Source: Mytilus californianus (taxonomy: Eukaryota > Mollusca > Bivalvia > Mytilida > Mytilidae). Taken from it: a stretch of 64,000 nt of DNA. The DNA is taken from NCBI RefSeq assembly GCF_021869535.1, contig NW_026262593.1, positions 71,698,322 through 71,762,321 of the forward strand, read 5' to 3'. Within the stretch, counting starts at the first letter, position 1, and each line of letters begins with the position of its first letter. Position numbers and translations under genes: made by a program. The notes beneath the pieces were generated by a model. That model was not told the origin of the DNA, made no database searches, and was given only the letters and a program-made list of their open reading frames with translations. Positions 25,486 through 36,269 of this stretch are shown in pieces.

Positions 25486-27593
25486 ATGACTGAACAAAGG
25501 AGAATGGAAAACTGGCGAGATGGGAAATCATTATCAGAATGCATGGTATACATGTTAGAGAGGGAAATTATGTATGATGTCACTTTCCGTGTTGGAACAG
25601 AAGAAAGTATTTTCAAAGCAAACAAGTACATGTTGGCAAGTCGGAGTCAAGTTTTCTGTGATATGTTTGAAGGGTCTTATCCCGAAAAGGGGGATATCAA
25701 GGTATCAGATATCAATTCGGCAACATTTAAAGTTTTATTAAAGTAAGATATGAACATTTATGCATATATAATACTTGTATATCTTATTTTTTCTTGATAA
25801 ACGTTTGTTTATATGAAGTCTCATTCCCATTAAATTAATCAATTTATTCCCGGGAAAACATAAATAAAGTTAAAAAAGTTCAGTTCTATACATTATTGAG
25901 AATGAATGGAGATTTTGATAAACATTAATGAGCCAGCAATCAAACGGCACAAACAAATTTTATAAAGGTCAATACGTGGTCAGCAACAATAGACCAGCTT
26001 TCCTACGGTCTCAACCAAGCGTTAAATCATCTCGTGACTACAAAAGCTCTGCATACATTTTAGGTCAATACCAACTAACCTATACATGTTAGAAAAAACA
26101 TTAACCGTTTTCAAAAGTCACTAACGAGGTTTCAGACTTAGGACAGATAAATCATATGCATTATACTGGCAGGTAAAACTAACTTTTTAAGAAAGCTGGC
26201 ATACCCTGAGGGAAACACCAACCTGCGGTAGGAAAACTACTTTGACAACTCGGCAGCTAAAGCCCTACAAACAAAAAGTACAGTTAAATATGCTCTGAAA
26301 ACTCTCTTATTTTAACATCATGGCGAAAAATAGACACATTTGGATTATTTTATGTATATAAATAAGGTTCTAATTGGCGAGTCTTCATTTCTGTATCCTT
26401 TATTCCTTTGAGTCATTATTTGTTTCTCTTTATTTTAGCACCCCTATTATTCTCTTTTCTGGCATTCTTTTCGAAAAACTTTCTCTATTCTCTATGGTCT
26501 GTTCAATAGTTTTCTATTCTGGAAATCTTAAACAGGCTCTCATAAATAAGCAATACATTGTTTCTTCTTTACCAGGTATATTTATTCAGATGTACTGGAT
26601 ATTTCTCTCAGCAACATTCAAGAAGTACTATATGTTGCCGAAAAGTATATGCTATCAACAATGAAAGATGAATGTACGAGTCTGCTCTTATCATCAGTTG
26701 AAACATCGAATGCTCCAAGGGTATTCAATGTGGCGTCTCATTTTCACCTTGAACATCTCAAAATCAGGAGTCTCGAGCATATTCAAAAAAATGCAACTGA
26801 ATGCCTTTTAGAGCCAGATGCTATTGAAATGTCAAAAGAATGCATGGAAGCTATCCTGAGATTGGATTCAATATATTGTAGCGAAACGGATATTTGCCGA
26901 TTTTTTATAAGGTGGGCAAGTCACCAATGTGTGACAAATAGTAAAACAGCATCTGGTGAAAACATGCGAGAAATAACCGGTTCCTTGCTGTATCTTGTCC
27001 GATTTCCTCTTGTAGACCAAGCATATTTTGCAACAGAGATAGCTCATTCTCACCTGCTGACTTCGGAAGAAGTGATTAGTGTGTTTTCTTCCCATTATGG
27101 TCAGCAAAATGATTTTTTTGCAGAGTCAGTCCGCGCATGTTACAATGTTTTGCGTCATAGCAGTGTACCACGTCCATGGAATCTATATGAAAAGGAGAAG
27201 GATGCTTTGAAGATAACACTGAATAAAGACATTGAGTTATAAGCTGTTATTTTATATGGTCCTATTGTTGATATGCTTGAGTGCTCTGACAGAGGAATTC
27301 TTATAGAAATTCTAGATCATAGTCGAAATGAATTATATGCACAAAAATATGAGAGCCGTACTAAGAGATGTGAAATGCAGATTGTTCTTTTATCAGAACC
27401 TATTAAAATAATTGCGAATCAATATTTCACTATCATGGTAGGAAGTACAAATTTTCACGTATATTCTGGGACACAATGTAAGTCAGAATGCAGAATAGAT
27501 GATAAAGTTATAAAATTTGAAAACTCACCGAGATGTACTACTGATACAAATGTAGAAGAAGGACAAATTGCAGGAATAGAATTCAGTGCATGA
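25486..27593 (+). pseudogene. BTB-BACK-PHR paralog C, one in-frame stop
   Basis: Two coding exons, 25486-25742 and 26576-27593, with a GTAAGA donor and a TTTACCAG acceptor, split a Lys codon and restore one continuous frame of 424 codons. Exon 1 holds the BTB core (MYDVTFRVG, NKYMLASRSQVF), and exon 2 holds the BTB end, BACK (ETDICRFFIRWASHQC) and PHR. Codon 308 (27240-27242) is TAA in IEL*AVILYGP, where the other copies have Lys. This cuts the PHR domain after its first strands and removes 116 codons. Everything beyond is in frame and well conserved, ending GQIAGIEFSA with TGA at 27591-27593. It could be a young pseudogene, a polymorphic null, a truncated BTB-BACK protein, or contain a sequencing error at that codon. 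Confidence 0.85.
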
Positions 27594-27687
27594 CATTAAA
27601 ATTTCAAATTATATTTACAATGTCGATATTGACAATTAAACATTCATATTACTTGCCCCAAATGTATGCATATTTGGGATATTATTA

Positions 27688-27827
27688 GTTACATAGTGTG
27701 CTAGTGACCTAATACGATATATATGGGGTCAGTAAATTTCATATGGGGTAAAAGCGAAGCTCGAATCCCCATATGGAATTTACTGACCCCATATCTATCG
27801 TATTATGTCACTAGCACACTATGTAAC
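27688..27827. repeat. Hairpin palindrome with 61-bp arms
   Basis: Arms 27688-27748 and 27767-27827 are inverted repeats with about three mismatches, separated by an 18-bp loop. Each arm contains 'catagtgtgctagtgac' and 'atatggggtcagtaaatt'. It lies 95 bp after the stop of paralog C. It could be a foldback MITE; the outer ends show no clear target duplication. Confidence 0.85.
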
Positions 27828-28350
27828 GAATTTGTTTTACCGACTATCTTAACATGTGGTATTTAGACTAGTGGCCTATCAAAGTGATCAAGTCTTCAAT
27901 ACCGTTAGTATTAAGAACCTATACTTCCATTGGTCTATACAAAAACAAATGCCAACAATAACAACTTGTTAGCTTTAAATGTGTTTTATGAAATGATTTC
28001 AATAGTTCATCATCAATTTATTCGTCTGTTGAAACCTCTAAGATTTTTCCTCAACACCGTGTTGTTTTTATAAAAGGACGTAACACCACTACTAACCACT
28101 AACCGTGTATTGAAATAAGCCCCCCCCCCCTACTAACCCAATATGGAATATACACGGTATTCACGCGGTTGCTTTTAACCAATCATATTCCTAGAAATGT
28201 ACAGGAGGTAAGATAAATTCCAATCTGTCTCTGTCATGCATAGCTCTAATTTCACGTCTGGTTGTAGCTTTAATTTTGGTCCTTTTTTGGGTTTTATCAG
28301 CTTTACTTTTGTCGAAGGTGTTTGATTTTCAAATATGTTGTCGTCGAGTA
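27828..28350. other. Intergenic, no gene
   Basis: Contains a 10-base C run near 28120 and 'tacacggtattcacgcgg'. A minus-strand frame at 28175-28363 has no motif. Confidence 0.4.
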
Positions 28351-28379
28351 TTACTGAAGACATGTGTAAGCGGTTCCTG

Positions 28380-28520
28380 CTTTGCAGTCATGTACCATCG
28401 TGTAATGTGAACATCCAGAGGCGTAACGTATAACTTGAGATATGTTTACGACGAACATAAAGTTGACCGTTTGAAATCTTAAATCGTCACGTTTGACATC
28501 GACCTTAAAATCAAAACACA
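28380..28520 (-). pseudogene. Possible RT C-terminal fragment
   Basis: The minus-strand frame reads DVKRDDLRFQTVNFMFV and ISQVIRYASGCSHY. These resemble the KRDDFSFPIVN...ISQLIRYARAC block of the RT copies here, but with a deletion between the two parts. Short and weak. Confidence 0.35.
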
Positions 28521-28886
28521 GATAAGGACTCAAATACAAAGCAGAACTTTTACTTTTTGTAAAATCCTTATTCTCAAATTAACTGCAAACACTTACAAAT
28601 GAGTGACAAGAAATCACAAATATATTTTTCCACTTACCGAAACGATATTCATTTGAATAAATGCTGATATATTATCAAGACATATACTTTTATAGCTATG
28701 GGATATACCCGTTTTGCAATAAAATAACCTTTTACAAATATTTAATCTTTGGGGTTTGGTTGATCTTTAGAAAGCAAAGGAACGAGGTAGATACGTGATG
28801 GGTTTAGCGTTAAACAGAGTATGAGCTTTCTTCAGATGTATATATTCATAATATTAGGTCAGCAGCAGGAAAATGTAATTAGAATA

Positions 28887-29096
28887 CAGGTCCTGTATCA
28901 ACACTTTGCTTACACTTACAAGGATCTGACAACGGTTCGTTCTACTTTCTGTTTAAAAGACCTTACGTGATCCCCTAGTTTTAATTAAACCCACCATCAC
29001 AATGTTCAGGAATCTCATTGACTGATCTAATAAAAACTAGAGCAGAAAGTAGAACGGAGTGTTGTCAAATCCTTGTAAGCAAAGCGTGGACACCTG
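28887..29096. mobile_element. Palindromic MITE-like element
   Basis: Ends CAGGTCC... and ...CACCTG are inverted. Arms of about 55 bp (28895-28950 and 29043-29090) share 'actttgctta', 'acaaggat', 'tgacaac' and 'cgttctactttctg'. The flanking ATA on both sides may be a short target duplication. Confidence 0.65.
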
Positions 29097-29568
29097 ATAA
29101 GAATTTTAATCAGTTTGCCAGCTGCTTTATTTCTTTTTTTCACCACCGTATAAATTCAAAAATAAATTAAGATTAATTTCAAATTGAAATTGAAACATTA
29201 CATTAATAGTATCAATTTTACTGCAACAGAAAAGATTTATGATATTTGATTCAATATATTGTTACCATAAAACACTTTTCATCATACTTATGACAAGATA
29301 TTAAATAAGAAAAATTATAAAAGAATTGTAGAGAATATAATAATGTATGCCTTAGTCTCCCGACGTCAGTTTCAATGATAATGTTATGATTGAAAAAAAC
29401 TTGTTTTAATTTGACTGTGAAATGATGTTTAAAGCATTCATTTTAGTTGATCTGTTTTAAAATTATTCAACTTTTTTGCAACTTCAGGAGCCAGATGATG
29501 GACAATCACACGTCTTCCTTCAATACCCGTAAATTGTACATGTATTTGTCAACATCTTTTTTAACGAG

Positions 29569-29934
29569 ATGGCTATATCTAAAAATATTTAAATAGTAGA
29601 CTGCTAGGATGTCAAATATTTATCAGAATGCATGAATGCATATATATGGAAGAGAGGGAAAATCATGTGTTCTGTTATTTTTCGTGTTGGACAATATCAA
29701 AGTAATATTAAAGCGGACAGGTACATACTGGGTAGTCGGAGTCCCCTTTTCTTTTTAATGTTTGAAGGTTCTTGTCCAAAAAGGGGGAAGTCATTCTACC
29801 AGTTATAAATTCAGCGATCTTCACAGGTTTGTTAAAGTAAGATGTAACTATTATACATTTTGTAAACTTTACGATAAAAATGTGAAATTGATGTAGAACA
29901 GGGCCAAATTTCAAGAATAATATTTTATGTATAA
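29569..29934 (+). pseudogene. BTB-BACK-PHR paralog D relic, exon 2 deleted
   Basis: A degenerate exon 1 spans about 29569-29836. ATG directly follows an AG, then come segments matching 'atcagaatgcatg', 'tttcgtgttgga' and 'tacatactgggtagtcggag' of the other BTB exons, ending at a GTAAGAT donor. Several indels break the frame. After about 50 bases of intron-like sequence, the text jumps to the last 45 bases of exon 2 (29890-29934: 'gatgtagaacagggccaaat', ending GTATAA) and the family's 3' flank. Nearly the whole of exon 2 and most of the intron are therefore deleted. Its upstream region (29365-29560) still aligns to those of E and F. Confidence 0.8.
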
Positions 29935-30894
29935 CATTAAAATATCAAATTATATTCTCGATGTTATCTGTTTAACATTCGTAATCTACTTTTACTTCAT
30001 GAATTAAAAAGAGCCAAAATGAATGAATATGCAGGACAAATTGATCCCCCTCACTTTTGGCACTGTTTGGATTGATCAGCTCTCCAAACTTTGTTTAAGG
30101 TTTCGAATTTTAAATATTTTGGCGTGATGCATCAATCCAGCGACATTTGTAAATGCACATTCGCTGCCGTACATTTTGTACCGTTAATACTACAAGAGGC
30201 AAAAGTATATTACCAATGCATTAGTATCTCCCGATCTCATCAATCCATTTGGAAAATAGTAAAAATTTAAAGTAAAAAATCAAACCTAAAGAAATCGCAA
30301 GAGCTCGAGGCGGGTCAGCAGGGTAAGCGTTTCCTGCTAAACATGCATCAATGGTCATACAGTTAAAATGTCTCAATAAGGAATGGAACACATTTACAGA
30401 TAAGGCATATAAAAATCTAAGAACGCGAAAACATATCGTTATTGAGTTGAGGGACACAGACACATCTTACCGGTCGACACCGTCATGATTGGGACCGTTT
30501 AACTAATATTACAATTCAGTCGTTCTTCCTCGTTACACTATTGGAGCATTCTATTTTGGTGTAAAGAACACACCCATGTTAATGAAGTCAATATAATACA
30601 AAAAAAAAATACACAGGCGTCACGAATGAACTGAGATATTACATGCCATAAGATTGGATAGCAGGTATATTACTGTTGATAAATGGAAAGTTTGTCATAG
30701 ACACTTGTTTACTCATCAATCTGCGTTAATATAAAAAACAAGGTCCATATATGAAGCAGAACGTTCTGTAGTATTTCAAATGTTAAGTACATTGAGATAT
30801 ATTAGATGCAAGCACTTACTGAAATGTAGGTTATTATTGTGGTGATCTATATGTAACCTGCCACGTACACTCTGTGTTTTTGTTACTTGTTACT
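29935..30894. other. D 3' flank and intergenic
   Basis: The first 65 bases are the shared family 3' flank. No gene or clear repeat was seen in the remainder. Confidence 0.45.
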
Positions 30895-31025
30895 AAGCGG
30901 TGTGGGTTTTACTCATTGTTGAAGGCCGTACGGTGACCTATAGTAGTTAAAATTCTGTGTCATTTTTTTCTCTTGTGGAGAATTGTCTCATTGGCAATAA
31001 TACCACATCTTCTTATTTTTATATT
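30895..31025 (+). repeat. Dispersed mussel repeat, 3' portion
   Basis: Contains 'cattgttgaaggccgtacgg', 'gacctatagtagtt', 'tctcattggcaataatacc' and a T-rich end. It belongs to the family of 52790-53245. Confidence 0.7.
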
Positions 31026-32164
31026 ACGTGACAGCTAGTATATTATCAATAAAGGTCCAGTCCCGAAGGAGTTGATGGACAAAATACAATTAACTAATGA
31101 TATAAACAGAAGAAAGTTCTGCTTATTTTAAAAAAACTACATCATGTGTAACGAAAAATAAAATTCATTCTTTTCCATTTACCTTTATAGATACACCATG
31201 TTATAATGGTTTATGTTTTACATAGCATGTAGTCTCGCATCATCACATTGTTTACACGTGGTTTATGGTCTACGTGTTACAGGTCTTGAGATGTCTAAGG
31301 AATGTCAACATTAATCTCCGAACATCACTAATCACCGCGATTGTAGAAGACATGTTCCTCCAGTGGAGAAGGAAATGGAGTGATTTTTTACTTTTGGGTA
31401 TTACTAAGGTTCACGTCGGTCTATTAAAATTGATGAAATGCTTTTGGGGTATTGTTTGGCTTTTCTCTCTGTATTTCTCCTTGCAAAGATGTTTTCTATC
31501 TTCGACTTACTATTTTTATCAACTCCCACGTTCGTTTTGCATAGATCTTTTCTACATTACAGAAGGAGAAGTCTGTAAAATTGCCGAAGAATTTAGTTTG
31601 AATTGCTTTTTATTTTTCTTTTTGTTTATAAATCATTTCACATTAAAATCTCTAGAAAATTTAATATGACTAATCCACCAGCCCTTTTTATTTCACCCTG
31701 TCAATGATCCAGGTGGGCTTTTTTAGAGTTCACGCGATTCTCCTTAGTATTTGTCTCTTTGGATTTTAGCGTTTGAACAAAAATCAACTTCTTTTGTCTC
31801 GAAATTAAGATTCATAGAAGGTAACTTTTTTATCAATTTTAGCATGAGACAAAAGGTAATCATTGATTTCATTCACATTGATTTTTTTTATTTAAAATAT
31901 CCTATTCAACTTTATTTAACTGTTCTAGATATTTTAAACAATGTGAAAATAAAATATAAATCAGAAGACAAGTTTAAGTTGTTTAAAGTTTTAGTCTAAT
32001 GACACCCCCTTTTTCGTACCTGACAATAATTTTGATGTGTTATGGTTTGCGATATAAGGGAGATAACAGAACTCTTTATTCATTTACTTTCCTCATGTGA
32101 TGAGAACAATCAGTTGAACTGTATTCACCGTTCATAAAAGGTAGACTGCAAAGAAGGTTAATTT
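31026..32164. other. Intergenic; only unrecognised frames
   Basis: A 134-codon frame at 31265-31669 and an 82-codon frame at 31751-31999 show Phe/Leu-rich low-complexity composition and no motif. I see nothing that makes them genes. Confidence 0.4.
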
Positions 32165-32547
32165 TTCAATCTATTTATTTACCATAAGACAATAGGTAAT
32201 CATGAAGCACAAAATACCAAAGGGTTGTAATGTATGTAAAAAGAAAAATGAGAATTGTCATTGGTCATTCAATAATTATAGAAACCGGTTGTGGAGTAGA
32301 GTTTATTGTAATTTGTTTTCAACTAGCGTGTCAATAATTTTCATGTAGACTATGATTTTGTACTGTATTACCTTATATGATGTTTCAAATGGTTATTCAT
32401 CTTCCATTGTGCTCTAAATAACACTATCGGAATCAAATAACCAATATCTACTTTCGTTTTCGATTTGTTGACATTTTTCTGGTTATCGTGCTTTCATTTT
32501 CATAGTGATTGTCATTGTTTTTGTCGTCGTAGTTAAACTCAAAGGTA

Positions 32548-34092
32548 CAGTAAAACCTGTATAAACCGGCCGGCTACGGGACTATGAAAAAGGGCCGGTT
32601 TGGACAGTGGGCCGGTTTATTCAGGTTTCCGTTTTGACCGGAAGTTAATGATTTGTGACGTCCGATATATTGCATGTAAAAGTTCTGTTTGATTGTAAGC
32701 TATAAACTCATTTATACAAAACGCAATAACGTAATAACTTCGCATGATCGTTGTTTTGAATCGTCTTATTCATTGGCTATATACATTTAAGAAACTGGTT
32801 GTTCCTCGAATTCAAAAAAAAATAATATTTTAACCGTTTTTTACATATCCTAGTATGTGAAATAGACCTCGGTAGCATCAGTATTCGACATGTCAGTTTC
32901 ACTTTCACTTTGTGTTCATTGTTTTCATTTGCATCATAATCACCGCGTTGTTTGAATTGTGACACGAGAGTTTCGTTTTACTTCCATCGTTCATTTCCGA
33001 CGTTGGTATAGCCAATTAAAAAGCCAGAATTTTATTAAACGAAATTTCATCACGATCAAAACATTGTCGTACAGTGTACAATACTGATTGATTGTTGTCA
33101 TCCAGGTGTTCTTCATTATCAGGGTCATTGGTTTAGGTATAAAACCACTAATTCATAGCCCCATTGCTTTCTATGTTAAATTCTGCAATTTCAAGCATTA
33201 ATGGCTACTTTGTCTTAAGTTCAAATAAAGTGGCAGTTATTTCATGTCAAAAATGTACCTTATCCTGACTTGTGCTGAAAAAATCAACATACCTTTAATT
33301 GCATATTAGAGCGTACTGGTTCCAGGAAGTTTGATAGTACAAAAACAGGAACTTCTGATCTGAACAACAGGCCAAATGTGCCCTCCTATCAAAATTTCAT
33401 TTACTTCTTTATTATTCAAATAAATCTTTCAACAAGGGTTCTACAGTGATCCCAAGTCCTCAATCTTTCATTTGATACCAAAACTACCCAAATATACCGC
33501 TTTTGACAAAGATACAGCTATGCGTAGGAACTATTTTGTTTAAAATATGTACTACTTTCTTGTATGTTCTTTCTGACCTGGCCTGAATTAGTGGTTCTAT
33601 ACCTTTAGGGGTTCACAACAGGGAACCCAGGATGTAAATTTTCCAACTCCGCGATTTGAAAAAAAAAATGATCTTAGTTACAACGTAAGTTCTATCCGAG
33701 ATATATTCGGCGTGTCTTTTAGTTTTAATTTACACTTTTACAGTGTTTAATTAACAGCTCACTACTGTACCATTGTAAATTCACGGTTTAACACCTGGCT
33801 AATTGATTATCCTGAAAAGCCATCTTGTATACACAAATATGTTTTGATTGCATATCGATCAATACTGTTATCATTTAAAATTAATTAGACAAACCGGTTT
33901 TGACAGGTAATAATTGATGTAATTAAGAGTATTGGGACTGCATCATTAGTCCGGAATTCGGAATACACAGGGTCCGGTTTACAAAGGGTATTTTAACAAA
34001 GACTTAGAAGGGGGAAAAATGGGACTTTAATTTTCGGCCGGAATGGACAGGAAACCGGTTTATTCAGGGTCCGGTTTACACAGGTTTGACTG
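32548..34092. mobile_element. 1545-bp TIR element with TA duplication, pogo/Tigger-like
   Basis: The left end reads CAGTAAAACCTGTATAAACC. The right end, reverse complemented, reads CAGTCAAACCTGTGTAAACC. TA flanks both ends (32546-32547 and 34093-34094). Subterminal 'gggccggtttggac' and 'aggaaaccggtttattc' repeats follow. The end sequence and TA target fit the Tc1/mariner-pogo group. No transposase is visible, so it is non-autonomous. The homologous position in the second tandem unit lacks it. Confidence 0.75.
33136..33603. mobile_element. Nested 468-bp MITE with TTTA duplication
   Basis: Terminal inverted repeats GGTATAAAACCACTAATTCA and its near-complement (GGTATAGAACCACTAATTCA on the other strand) bound the segment. 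TTTA lies immediately outside on both sides (33132-33135 and 33604-33607). It sits inside the 1545-bp element, so it inserted later. Confidence 0.7.
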
Positions 34093-34276
34093 TATATGTA
34101 ATGCATATGAATACATCTGCATTATAGATTGCAATGTTTATTAGTTTCACAAGACAAAAACCAGTGTTAAGTTCGTAGATAATCAATAGATGCTCCGGTT
34201 GGAGACTGGATATAACGTTAGTACATCCCTGTAGCTCGGTTAATCGCGCATGGGTCTGTTGATCTTGTAATTTTGC

Positions 34277-34705
34277 AAACAACGTACACATGGAAATTTC
34301 GCTCACATCAATTTCACGTGAATTTAAATTCATGTGAATCTCACGTGAAATTTACGTGAATTTCACCTCAAACGAACTTATACGTGAAACTCACGTTAAA
34401 TCAGTTCATGTGAGTATCACGTTAATCTCATGTGAAACTCACGTGAATTTTACGTTAAATCACATGAATTATTTTCACGTGAATTTTTATAATATAGTAC
34501 TTGAAATAATATCTACATTTTTAAATTTAATTGAAATCAAGAAAAATACCAATTTTGTTTTTTCTAAAGTATACGTGCAATTCACCTGAAAATATTCGCG
34601 TGAATTGCATGTTTAAGCTCGTTTGAGGTGAATCTCACGTGAAATGTTCATGTGAATTTCATGTGAGATTCATATGAAATTCACGTGAGCAAATTTTGCC
34701 TGTGT
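34277..34705. mobile_element. Foldback element saturated with CACGTG motifs
   Basis: A long imperfect palindrome. The arms at about 34290-34475 and 34565-34700 both contain variants of 'ttcacgtgaa', 'tcacctcaaacgagctt' and 'atgtgaatctcacgtg', and they flank an AT-rich centre. The outer right end reads 'gcaaattttgcctgtg'. The second tandem unit has the flanks joined without it ('gatcttgttatattg' next to 'tattttaaagttt'), so it is an insertion. A shorter relative with 'acaggcaaa' and 'aatttgcct' ends is at about 40563-40705. Confidence 0.75.
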
Positions 34706-35139
34706 ATTTATATTAAAGTTTGTTGAGAGAAATTGTATAAAAAGATTATCAATTAGAATACAAATAATGCCTTTAACCTGTTTCCTAGTGTTCTTATACT
34801 AGTATTATTTGAGAGGCAACAGTTGTTTAAAACTTGCTTTACTCTGGTCAGTGTTCTACGCTAGGATTTAAGTTTTTTCCATTGAAAGAACAAAAGTATA
34901 CTTTATTTGAATTGAATAGATTTTTTTCACCGACGAATGAATTTCAACATTTAATAATAATAAAATGCATCAATTCAAACAAAAGTATGTGTTAGATTCA
35001 CATAATTCATCGTAAAATTAACGAGAAATGAGTTTTTAAGTGCAATTTACAAGAAAAAAAATTGCCTATTACATAAAACAGCTGAAATTAATACTTAACA
35101 CAAGGTACGTAGTATTCTACTAAAGAAAAGAATATGACT

Positions 35140-35369
35140 AAAATTGAGAATGGAAATGGGGAATGTGTCAAAGAGACAACAACCCGACCATAGAACAGAC
35201 AACAGCAGAAGGTCACCAACAGGTCTTCAATGCAGCGAGAAATTCCCGCACCCGGAGGCGTCCTTCAGCTGGCCCCTAAACAAATATATATACTAGTTCA
35301 GTATTTGAACGCCATACTAAACTCCAAATTGTACACAAGAAACTAAAATTAAAAATAATTTATTTAAAG
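35140..35369 (-). mobile_element. Solo 3' end of the RT element found in paralog B
   Basis: Nearly identical for about 215 bp to 16697-16918, starting with the same AAAATTGAGAATGG terminus. ACT flanks both sides (35137-35139 and 35370-35372). The second tandem unit shows the unoccupied site 'gaatatgactatatgtatat' at about 40752. It is therefore a very short 5'-truncated retroelement insertion made after the tandem duplication, or removed from the other copy. Confidence 0.8.
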
Positions 35370-35466
35370 ACTACATGTATATGTCAATACATTAAATATT
35401 GGATGGCAGTTTCAATGACTGTTTTATTTAAATAAAACATGTTTACTTTGACTGTGAGATGCAGTG

Positions 35467-35868
35467 TTAAGGATGATCACTACTCTTGTTTTTGACTTTT
35501 TGCCAGATATTCGGAATCCTCTAGTTTTATACATGAAGTGCCAATAATAAAATTTTGACCGCTAATCCCTACTTTCCTTTTCATAATTTTATAACATATA
35601 GCTTAAAAAGTTATTTTTGAAAATCTTATATAATCCTTGTTATTTCTTTCCTTGTTTTTGAGAGAACAAAGATGCCAATGTTAGATTATGGAAAATCTAG
35701 AGAATCATTTCCCTTCAAATTTTCGATTGATTATATCTCAAAGACCAGGACATGGATCTCATTTTATCTGTTTTTAAATGTCTTTTAAGTTATTTTTTTT
35801 AATTTAAATTTATAACAGTTTTATAAAAAGCTTGTTATTTTGAAACAGGGCAGAGAACATTCTTGAGT
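35467..35868. mobile_element. TTAA-flanked TIR element (unit 1 copy)
   Basis: Begins TTAAGGATGATCACTACTC and ends GAGAACATTCTTGAG, imperfect inverted ends. The equivalent in unit 2 is 40855-41546. The relic D region has the flanks joined at a plain TTTAA (about 29431), which looks like the empty site. Confidence 0.6.
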
Positions 35869-36269
35869 AATTTCAGTTGATTAATGTTATTGAAGAAAAA
35901 AAGTTTTTATGTATTATCTTCATCCCTTTGTTTAGTTTTTCCTTTTTTCCTGTATATTTGATATTAAAAGAAGAAAAGTTCTCCTTTTTGCAAAATATTG
36001 TGTATATGTGTAAAAGGGATATCTATGGTCAAATATGTCGAATTCAAACTGTTTATGACACCAATTTGACATCAGTATTGACAGTTTACCAATAAAATAT
36101 CAAAATTATATTACGCTATTCATTATCTATAAATTAACATAAATTAAAAAGGATTAACATATTGCACTACTTTTGCAATTTCTTGTGCCAAATAATGGCT
36201 AATTATTCACCTTCCTTCAAAACACGCTAGTTATACATGTATTTGTAATAGCATACATTTTTTTCTTAG

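Noticed and set aside
26868..27107. Minus-strand frame opposite paralog C exon 2
   Set aside because: Shadow of the BACK-PHR coding exon.
31265..31669. 134-codon plus-strand frame
   Set aside because: Phe/Leu-rich composition typical of AT-rich non-coding DNA; no motif, no splice or homology support.
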